A program made the translations under genes and the position numbers. This document shows positions 1 to 6,302 of a stretch of DNA of 11,740 nt, piece after piece. The stretch is from DATKZB01 sp035528235 (GTDB lineage: Bacteria; Planctomycetota; Phycisphaerae; FEN-1346): positions 1-11,740 of the forward strand of contig DATKZB010000394.1 in assembly GCA_035528235.1 (NCBI GenBank). The letters are read 5' to 3'. Under the pieces are notes generated by a model. The model saw nothing but the letters and a program-made list of their open reading frames with translations, was not told the origin of the DNA and did not search any database. Within the stretch, counting starts at the first letter, position 1. The number at the start of each line of letters is the position of its first letter.

Positions 1-74
1 CGCTTTTGATCGTTTTTTTCGATTTTTGATTCGAACGCGCCGGAATCGGTCGTTTCGGGCACCGCTTTGACCAT
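1..74 (-). CDS. Possible 5' end of a leftward hypothetical gene (partial)
   Basis: A leftward reading frame begins with ATG at 74-72 and stays open to the window edge, giving 24 residues (MVKAVPETTDSGAFESKIEK then NDQK). The peptide is hydrophilic and rich in Lys, Glu and Asp, unlike the Arg/Ala/Pro-rich translations of shadow frames nearby, and the DNA is AT-richer than the rest of the window. A -10-like TATATT (complement of 90-95) lies just upstream, but there is no convincing -35 or Shine-Dalgarno, and the implied leader would be only about 9 nt. No family can be recognised from so few residues. The alternative is that this is simply an AT-rich intergenic stretch. Confidence 0.3.
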   Translation of the reverse strand, partial: MVKAVPETTDSGAFESKIEKNDQK

Positions 75-234
75 AAATGGGCCGGTCTCAATATATACTA
101 AACCATACCGGATGGCCGTGGTCACGACAGGTGGCAGCCGGACTCCTTCGCACCCCTACCGCTTGGGGACGGTGGCATCGCGGGCAACCGGCATCCGCAA
201 AGCGGCCGCACGAAGAGCCTATCCGGATAGCCCT

Positions 235-248
235 CCGGCTTCGGCCGG
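235..248. other. Short hairpin with TTCG loop downstream of the RM gene
   Basis: On the + strand CCGGC-TTCG-GCCGG forms a 5-bp GC stem closed by a C(UUCG)G tetraloop, a very stable RNA fold; on the leftward transcript the loop reads CGAA. It lies 22 bp past the stop of the restriction-modification gene, next to a small palindrome TATCCGGATA (220-229). There is no T-tract, so it is not a standard intrinsic terminator, though it could act as an mRNA 3' end or a Rho-associated structure. Nothing else is recognisable between 75 and 269. Confidence 0.35.
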
Positions 249-269
249 CTGCGGTGGCCACAGGCGGCG

Positions 270-3200
270 TCAGGCTCCGTCCTGGGCGCGGTCGCGCAGG
301 CGGTCGTACTCGGCCAGGACCCGCTGGGCGGGGCCAAGGCCATTGAGCAGCCCTTCCGAGACCGTGCCGGCGCCCTGGAAGGTGGAGAGGATGTACGCCG
401 CGTCGTCGCGGCCGATGCCGTAGAGGAGGAAGTAGGCGGCATCGAGTTCGGCCTGCAACTGCTCGCGTTCATCGTCTTTCCACTTGTGGACGGGCGGATG
501 GAACCCGGCGGCCTTGGCCAGGGGCTTCATGTCGTTGGCCGTGCAGGTGAGTTTCAGGACGCGGTCCGAAACCCATTTCTCGAGCGTCTGCCGCTTGTCC
601 CAGGGGCACCGGTCGCGGTAGGCGTCGGGGGGCAGCGTGGGCAGTTGCTCGACGATGAAGAAATTCAGGTGCAGGCCGCCGACCTTCTGGCGGGCCACGT
701 AATCGTACACGAAACTGCTCAGATTGGCCAGCAGGCAGCAGGCCGTCCTGGCCTCAATCGACACGTCCGGCAGGATCAGCAGCGCGGAGTTCATGACGCC
801 GCACTTGGGGATGAAGGCGGCAATCATCGTGCGCCGGTCCGTCGGTCTTGCAATGTCGCGGAACGCCAGGAGGGCCGCAGGTTCCTGGTCACGGAGTAGG
901 CACAGGACAGGGTCTTGGTCGACCCACCACCTTGGCACGACCGCGAACTCGGGGCTTTGGTGCTCCACCAGGGACGTCTCCACGGTCTGGCCCTGATTCA
1001 TCCAGTTTTCGGCTTTAATGTACACGCTGCCGAATCGGTGGTCATACGGCCTGAACATCTTGGCCTCGTACAGCGGCAGGAAGGTCTGCTTTCCTTTCTT
1101 CCACAGGGGCCCGACGGCCTTGAATCGCTTGGCCTTCAGGTCGTCGGCCGTGCGGAACATCTCGGCGTCGTTCGTCTGGTCGAACATCCTAAGGAACCGG
1201 ACGCCCCAGGGGTTGCCGCCGGACTTGCGTGAGCGGTCCACCAGGACGGGCACGCGCCGGTAGATGGCCCTGGTGAGTTCGGCGTCGCGCCGCGACCGGA
1301 AGACGGGGCAGGTGCGGCTGTTCGGGTTCAGGAGTTTCATGTCGGCGCCGGTCAGCGAGATGAGGCGGTCCTTGTCCGCCAGGTCCTCGATGCGGTGGGC
1401 GAAGAAGACGAAGTCGGCCGAGTCGAACGTGACGCCGGCCCCGCCGAACAAGAGGACGCAGAACTTGTACGACCGGTGAACGTCGGGGAAGATGGGGGCC
1501 TTGTTCTCGAAGTCATAGAGCGCGGCCAGTCGCCCGGCCTTCGTCAGGTCGGCGAAAAACGCGCGGGCCGTCAGGTCGGTGGCGATGCCGGACGGCACCA
1601 GCAGGCCGACGCGGCCGTTGGGGGCAACGATGGCCTGGGCCAGTTCCGCGAAGACGGCGTAGGTGTTGATGTCGCCCTTGGCCGTGAGGGGGAACCGGCC
1701 GCAGGTCCGCACGTGCCGGAGCGTCCGTTCGGCGGCCTGCTTGGCGGCCAGATAGCGCCCGTGCAACTCGGGGTCGGTCTTGCGGAGCCGGTCGATGAGT
1801 TTGCGGCGGGTGGCCGCACTGACGGCGCCCGCAATCTCGGGGGCCGCAACGTCGAAAAACTCACGTTCCTGGACCTTCATGCGTTCCCAAGGCGGGTTGC
1901 CGACGACGCAGTCAAAACCCGACTCCTCGCGCCCGAAGACCTGGGGAAACGTCTCGCGCCAGTCCATGGCCCGCGTGTCAACGGCCGGGTCGTCCACGAG
2001 GCTGTTGCCGCACACGATGTTGTGCGACAGGTCGGTAAGGGTCTTCTCGGGCCGGGCCGAGCGGATCCACAGTGCCAGTTGCGTGATCTCGACTGTCTCC
2101 CTGGAAAGGTCCACACCGTAAAGGTTGTCGGCCAGGATGATGTCCGGCACGTCGTCTTCGAGGGCAGCCGCACGCTTGGGGTCATGGTAGCCCCAGTTGC
2201 GGAGGATGTCCCGGTACGTATCCTCGAACAGGTCGTAGGCCCGGATGAGGAAGGCCCCGCTGCCGCAGGCCGGGTCGCATACCTTGATGCGGCGCACGGC
2301 CTCGAAGCAGTCCCGCCAGTAGGGGGCGAGTTTGGGATCCGGGTCGGCGTTTTCCGCCTCGCGGGGATCGACCTTATGGCGCTCGGCCACGGCGGCGAGG
2401 CGCGTCTGGATGACGTCGCCGACGGTCCGCTTGACAATCAGTTGGGTGAACTCACGAGGGGGGTAATAGATGCCGCCTCGCTTGCGCTCGGCGGACCTGC
2501 CCATCTTGGGTCCCTGCCCTTCGGCGGCCCGCTCGCCGAAAAGGCCGACGGTCTTGAGGCGCTCGATGTCGTTGATGGAATGCTCGAAGAGGTGTCCGAG
2601 CACGTCCACGTTGACCTCTTGGCTGAAGTCGTATTCGCCGATTTCGCGGAAGAAGATCGTGCGCTCATCGCCAAGTTGGAGTTTGTCCACCTCCTCATCC
2701 TGGGCAAAGAGGCCGCCGTCGAAGGGGGGGATGTTAGACTCCGGGTTGCCCTCGTCGATGCTGCGAAAGAGCGAGAGGAAGTTCTGCCACCTGGGGTTGG
2801 TGACCTTCGTGAAAGCCGCCGTGCGGGTGTAGGCCTTCTCCAGCGACTTCTCCGGCAGCAGGTAACGGTCCTCGCAGAAGGCGACGAAGATCACGCGGTC
2901 CACGAGTTTCTGCGCGATGCGAATGGCGGAATCCAAGGGCTTGTTGTGAGGGGGCTTGCACAGGTGGTCGATCAGATCGACCCGCTGCTCGTGGTAGTAG
3001 CGGTACAGGGTTTCGCCGACCTTGCGCTGCTGCTCGCCCGTCTCCTCCAGCAGGCGCAGGAGGAGCGGACGCTGCGCACTTGTCACGGGCAGCAGGCCGG
3101 CGTGCCCAAAGAGCAGGCGGAACTTTCGGAACTCCCGGATGTCACGCAATTTCTGGAGCGTGACGTGCTCGTAGGTACGCCAACCTTTGCTGCGGTGGTA

Positions 3201-3725
3201 CAACCGGAACCCCCCATAGTTGCACAGGATACCCCACGGGCAGTCCGGCCGGGCGTTCAGGTAATCCCAGCACTGCTGGACGGGCGTGCGGCCATTGAAC
3301 CGGTCGCGGTCGACGTTGACGTTCGGGCCCTTCAACTCGACCAGGGCACGGAGGTGTTGCTCTCCCTGGTCGCGGAAGGTGCCGATGGCCGCGTCGGCTA
3401 TGCCGCCGTTCACGGAGAACTTGGGCCGCAACTCCCAGTAGTCGCGGCCTTCGGCCCAGAGGGTATAGCCAAGCACCTGGCCAAAGATCTCGGTGAGAAA
3501 TTCCGGTTCGAGTTCGGATTCGGAACGGTTCGTGAGCCGGCCTCGCGACTCCATGTCGGCCCATTTCAGAATGATCGCGTGGACGGCGGCCTCGTCTTTC
3601 TCGGGAAGCCGGAAGTCAATCGCCGCTTTGTCGAGGAGTCTGGGGAGGATGAGACGTGGATGGTCTCGGCGCACGTCGCCGTTGGCCAGGGCGTGAAGGT
3701 CCGGAATCAGATCGGGCTGGTTCAC
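270..3725 (-). CDS. Type IIG (Eco57I-like) restriction-modification enzyme, DNA adenine methyltransferase
   Basis: This 1151-residue cytoplasmic protein most likely both methylates adenine in a specific DNA site using S-adenosylmethionine and cleaves unmodified DNA. Residues about 60-190 look like a PD-(D/E)xK nuclease, with D111 in GIADAAIG and E130-x-K132 in LVELKG. A helical connector runs to about 470. The methyltransferase core has SAM-binding motif I DPACGSGAFL (484-493), an acidic DNLYGVD strand (533-539) and catalytic motif IV NPPW (610-613). The C-terminal third, with FRPYDHRFGSVY near 891 and LNFFIVEQLP near 1019, resembles the target-recognition region of the Eco57I/TaqI group. The length fits single-chain type IIG enzymes (about 900-1200). 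The start is GTG; the frame stays open upstream but offers no in-frame ATG, and the ribosome site is weak (GAGA about 8 nt before). The gene lies 130 bp downstream of the GH2 gene on the same strand, and no partner restriction or BREX gene is visible. It could be a methyltransferase-only relative such as PglX, but the ELK nuclease motif argues against that. Confidence 0.9.
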   Translation of the reverse strand: MNQPDLIPDLHALANGDVRRDHPRLILPRLLDKAAIDFRLPEKDEAAVHAIILKWADMESRGRLTNRSESELEPEFLTEIFGQVLGYTLWAEGRDYWELRPKFSVNGGIADAAIGTFRDQGEQHLRALVELKGPNVNVDRDRFNGRTPVQQCWDYLNARPDCPWGILCNYGGFRLYHRSKGWRTYEHVTLQKLRDIREFRKFRLLFGHAGLLPVTSAQRPLLLRLLEETGEQQRKVGETLYRYYHEQRVDLIDHLCKPPHNKPLDSAIRIAQKLVDRVIFVAFCEDRYLLPEKSLEKAYTRTAAFTKVTNPRWQNFLSLFRSIDEGNPESNIPPFDGGLFAQDEEVDKLQLGDERTIFFREIGEYDFSQEVNVDVLGHLFEHSINDIERLKTVGLFGERAAEGQGPKMGRSAERKRGGIYYPPREFTQLIVKRTVGDVIQTRLAAVAERHKVDPREAENADPDPKLAPYWRDCFEAVRRIKVCDPACGSGAFLIRAYDLFEDTYRDILRNWGYHDPKRAAALEDDVPDIILADNLYGVDLSRETVEITQLALWIRSARPEKTLTDLSHNIVCGNSLVDDPAVDTRAMDWRETFPQVFGREESGFDCVVGNPPWERMKVQEREFFDVAAPEIAGAVSAATRRKLIDRLRKTDPELHGRYLAAKQAAERTLRHVRTCGRFPLTAKGDINTYAVFAELAQAIVAPNGRVGLLVPSGIATDLTARAFFADLTKAGRLAALYDFENKAPIFPDVHRSYKFCVLLFGGAGVTFDSADFVFFAHRIEDLADKDRLISLTGADMKLLNPNSRTCPVFRSRRDAELTRAIYRRVPVLVDRSRKSGGNPWGVRFLRMFDQTNDAEMFRTADDLKAKRFKAVGPLWKKGKQTFLPLYEAKMFRPYDHRFGSVYIKAENWMNQGQTVETSLVEHQSPEFAVVPRWWVDQDPVLCLLRDQEPAALLAFRDIARPTDRRTMIAAFIPKCGVMNSALLILPDVSIEARTACCLLANLSSFVYDYVARQKVGGLHLNFFIVEQLPTLPPDAYRDRCPWDKRQTLEKWVSDRVLKLTCTANDMKPLAKAAGFHPPVHKWKDDEREQLQAELDAAYFLLYGIGRDDAAYILSTFQGAGTVSEGLLNGLGPAQRVLAEYDRLRDRAQDGA

Positions 3726-3855
3726 GTCGCCGTTCTCACAATTGCCCGAACGTATCTTAGTCGAAGGGCCGCCTCGGAGAAAGGCAAACCTCCTGCGGCC
3801 GGCGTCCGCGCATACAGGCCGTTCCAGGCGAGCGCCCGGGGCACCAGGCCACGGC

Positions 3856-6111
3856 CTACTTCTTCTTCGCCGGGACGACGTCGACCAGGCCCAGGTCGAT
3901 GAACTGGCCGCCCTGCGTCTGGCGGCAGTGGACGGCCAGGACGACCTTGCCGGGCTTGACGGCGGCGCGGCCCTGGTCGTTGATGGGGCGTTCCTCGTAC
4001 CCGGTCACGTAGCCCTTGAACTCGGCGGCCTTGACGCCGTTGACGTAGACCTCGGCGTCCTCGTCGTGGTGGACGCGGAAGGCCAGTTTGTGCCAGTCGC
4101 CCTGGGGTATCGTGACCTCGCGTCGGAGCCAGACGTCGGCCGTCTTCCACTCGGTGCCGATGACGGCGCCGGGCGTGCCGCCGGTGCCGAAGCCGCCGGG
4201 GCCCTTCTTCCAGGCGGAGTCGTCGAAGTCGGCCTTGATCCACTCGTCGGCGGGTTTCTCGAAGGTGTACCGCCACTCCTGGCGCTGCTCTTCGGACGTC
4301 GGCACGACGGTCTTGACGATGGGCGGCGGCGGGACGCGCGAGAAATCGCCGCGGTTGACGGCCGACACGCGCTCCAGGTCGGGCTTGACGATGGCCCGGT
4401 CGTACGTCAGCAGACCGTTGCACTCGACCTCGACGTCGGTGGTCTGGGTGTAGACGACGGCCGAGAGGCCCTCGGTGTCCTTGAGTTTGTAGGCCGCCTG
4501 AAGGAGTCGCTCGTAGGCGGCGGTGAGTTCCTCCCGGTCGGCCATGCCCTTGTAGCCCCAGTGCTCCTTCTTCCAGGTGTGGCCGTCGATGCCCAGGCCC
4601 AGGCCGCCGAACTCGCCCAGGACGACCGCGCGGGTCGGCTCCGGCTTGGGCGACCGCGGGTTGGGGTAACTGTGGATGTCGTTGACGTCGCCGACCTTCT
4701 TGTCGGTCCAGCCGGAGGCGTTATTGACGAGGCGGCTGGGGTCGCGCTCTTTGACCAAGCGGACGTAACGTTCGGTGTCGTGCTGGCCCCATCCCTCGTT
4801 GAAGACGACCCACAGGATGATGGAGGGGTGGTTGCGGAAACCTTCGACGAGGGCCACCAGTTCGGTCTCGAACTGTTTCTTGGCCTCGGGCGTGGCGTTG
4901 TTGCCGCTGGGCATGTCCTGCCAGACCATCAGGCCCAGCCGGTCGCACCAGTAGTACCAGCGGTCGGGCTCGACCTTGACGTGTTTGCGGGCCATGTTGA
5001 AACCGAGTTGGCGGGTGATCTGGACGTCGTACTTGAAGGCCTCGTCGGTGGGGGCGATGTACAGGCCGTCCGGCCACCAACCCTGGTCCAGCGGCCCCAC
5101 CTGAAACACGAACTTGCCGTTCAGCAGCAGACGCACGACGCCGTCGGCGTCTTTGCCGAGTTCGATCTTGCGCATGCCGAAGTACGAGGTGACGGCGTCG
5201 ACGGGCTTGCCGCCCTTGCGGAGTTCGACCTTCAGGTCGTACAGATGGGGCGTATCGGGCGACCAGAGTTTGGCGTCGGGCACGCTCAGGCGGAGTTCCT
5301 TGCCGGCGTCGCCGGAGATCTTGCCCACCTCCTTGCCGCCGTCGGTGGCCACGGCCTCGACCGTCAGCCCCTCGGCAGCGCCGGCCGTCTCGGCCGTCAG
5401 GCGCAGACACTTGCCGTCGACGTCGGGCGTCAGCACCAGCCGCCGGATGTGCGCCGCCGGCACCGGCTCCAGCCACGCCGTCTGCCAGATGCCCGTGACG
5501 GCGGTGTACATGATGCCGCCGGGTTTGAGGACCTGCTTGCCGCGCGGCTGGTCGCCCTTGTCGGTGGGGTCGAAGACGCCGACGATAAGTTCCTGCTCGC
5601 CGCCGGCCTTGAGGGCGTCGGTGATGTCGGCGCTGAAGGCGTCGTATCCGCCGCGATGCTCGCCGACCTTCTTGCCGTTCACGTACACCGTGGTTTCCCA
5701 GTCGACGGCGCCGAAGTGCAGCACGACGCGCTGGCCTTTCCACTTGGCCGGCACCGCAAACGTGCGGCGGTACCACAGGCGGTCGGCCTCTTTCATGACG
5801 CCCGAGAGGGCCGACTGGATGGGGAACGGCACGAGGATCTGGCCATCGAGGTCCTTGCCGACGGGCGGCGCCTCGCCCTCCTTGGCCTCGGCGTACTGCC
5901 AGAGGCCGTTCAGGCGGAGCCAATCCTCGCGGACCATCTGCGGACGGGGATACTCGGGGTGCACCTTGTCGGGCGAGACGTCCTTGGCCCACCGGGTCAT
6001 GAGCGGACCCTTGGCCGGTTCCCACGCCGCCTGGGCGGCCGCCGAGCCGCCCACGACCACGCACGCCAGAGCCACCAGGCTCGCAGCCACCAGAGTCTGT
6101 TTCCCAAACAT
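3856..6111 (-). CDS. Secreted glycoside hydrolase family 2 (beta-galactosidase/beta-glucuronidase-like)
   Basis: A 751-residue exported enzyme that should remove beta-linked sugars from glycans by the retaining double-displacement mechanism of GH2. Residues 1-28 form a signal peptide (hydrophobic 7-22, likely cut at AQA|AW). A jelly-roll sugar-binding domain follows (about 60-215, with WLRLNGLW and VYVNGKKVGEHRGGYDAF), then an immunoglobulin-like domain (about 220-315) and a TIM barrel (about 330-595). The barrel has GLMVWQDMPSG, the acid/base E439 in FNEGWGQ, the nucleophile E500 in VLGEFGG, and the closing YTQTTDVE/GLLTYDR strand. Residues about 615-745 are a second beta-sandwich (WLRREVTI, VYVNGVKAAEFKG), common as an accessory domain. 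The start at 6111 is chosen over an in-frame ATG at 6156 because AAGGAGG (complement of 6117-6123) sits 5 nt before it and the signal peptide begins there. The substrate cannot be fixed from sequence. All catalytic residues are present. It has its own promoter-like site just upstream. Confidence 0.93.
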   Translation of the reverse strand: MFGKQTLVAASLVALACVVVGGSAAAQAAWEPAKGPLMTRWAKDVSPDKVHPEYPRPQMVREDWLRLNGLWQYAEAKEGEAPPVGKDLDGQILVPFPIQSALSGVMKEADRLWYRRTFAVPAKWKGQRVVLHFGAVDWETTVYVNGKKVGEHRGGYDAFSADITDALKAGGEQELIVGVFDPTDKGDQPRGKQVLKPGGIMYTAVTGIWQTAWLEPVPAAHIRRLVLTPDVDGKCLRLTAETAGAAEGLTVEAVATDGGKEVGKISGDAGKELRLSVPDAKLWSPDTPHLYDLKVELRKGGKPVDAVTSYFGMRKIELGKDADGVVRLLLNGKFVFQVGPLDQGWWPDGLYIAPTDEAFKYDVQITRQLGFNMARKHVKVEPDRWYYWCDRLGLMVWQDMPSGNNATPEAKKQFETELVALVEGFRNHPSIILWVVFNEGWGQHDTERYVRLVKERDPSRLVNNASGWTDKKVGDVNDIHSYPNPRSPKPEPTRAVVLGEFGGLGLGIDGHTWKKEHWGYKGMADREELTAAYERLLQAAYKLKDTEGLSAVVYTQTTDVEVECNGLLTYDRAIVKPDLERVSAVNRGDFSRVPPPPIVKTVVPTSEEQRQEWRYTFEKPADEWIKADFDDSAWKKGPGGFGTGGTPGAVIGTEWKTADVWLRREVTIPQGDWHKLAFRVHHDEDAEVYVNGVKAAEFKGYVTGYEERPINDQGRAAVKPGKVVLAVHCRQTQGGQFIDLGLVDVVPAKKK

Positions 6112-6147
6112 GGCTACCTCCTTCAGGATTCCCGTTGCGGAGCGTCC

Positions 6148-6175
6148 ATGGTACACAAGAACCGGCCGCGGTCAA
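6148..6175 (-). promoter_or_regulatory. Sigma70-like promoter of the GH2 gene
   Basis: Read leftward, TTGACC (complement of 6170-6175, 5/6 to the -35 consensus) and TACCAT (6148-6153, 4/6 to -10) are separated by 16 nt. Transcription would begin near 6141, giving a roughly 30-nt leader ending in AAGGAGG and the ATG at 6111. It lies between the repeat at 6206-6273 and the gene, so the GH2 gene need not depend on read-through from the cytochrome gene. Confidence 0.5.
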
Positions 6176-6205
6176 CGAAGTTGCTCGTTCACGGCTAGCG
6201 CCGAG

Positions 6206-6273
6206 CGCGGCGGGTCCCCGTACCCGCCGCGTACGGGGGTGGTTTCTCGCGGTGGGTGCGGGGACCCACCGCG
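6206..6273. repeat. REPIN-like element A: two inverted GC-rich hairpins
   Basis: Hairpin 1 (6206-6231) pairs CGCGGCGGGT with ACCCGCCGCG around a 6-nt loop. Hairpin 2 (6248-6273) pairs CGCGGTGGGT with ACCCACCGCG around a 6-nt loop. The reverse complement of hairpin 2 matches hairpin 1 at 23 of 26 positions, and two of the three differences keep the stem paired (C-G versus T-A). The pair is separated by 16 nt. This inverted-doublet layout is that of REPINs, non-autonomous elements mobilised by RAYT-type Y1 transposases. It lies in the 191-bp gap between the cytochrome stop and the GH2 start, where it could also act as a 3' stabiliser or terminator for the cytochrome transcript. No T-tract follows. 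Confidence 0.75.
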
Positions 6274-6302
6274 CCAGATACTCGATCGCCCCTCGGCCGC
6301 CG

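Noticed and set aside
75..269. tRNA or small RNA gene
   Set aside because: The short hairpins (152-168, 235-248) do not assemble into a cloverleaf and there is no T-loop GTTCGANTC-type motif.
270..3725. Assignment as BREX PglX
   Set aside because: PglX lacks the N-terminal ELK nuclease motif and is found with brxA/B/C and pglZ; none are visible here.
3789..3794. Strong AGGAGG on the leftward strand upstream of the restriction-modification gene
   Set aside because: No start codon lies at a usable distance in that frame; it is more than 60 nt from the GTG at 3725 and probably coincidental.
1395..3902. 835-codon rightward open frame opposite the restriction-modification gene
   Set aside because: The translation is Gly/Val/Asp-rich low-information sequence, mirror of a gene with intact methylase and nuclease motifs; it is a GC-rich shadow.
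6112..6156. Upstream ATG at 6156 as start of the GH2 gene
   Set aside because: It would add 15 residues before a normal signal peptide and fall before the predicted transcription start; the ATG at 6111 has an excellent Shine-Dalgarno.
3742..6198. 818-codon rightward open frame opposite the GH2 gene
   Set aside because: It runs opposite a complete GH2 enzyme with signal peptide, Shine-Dalgarno and catalytic residues; the translation is biased and repetitive.
6206..6273. Classical intrinsic terminator after the cytochrome gene
   Set aside because: The stems are strong but no T-run follows either hairpin on the leftward transcript; inverted duplication fits a repeat element better.
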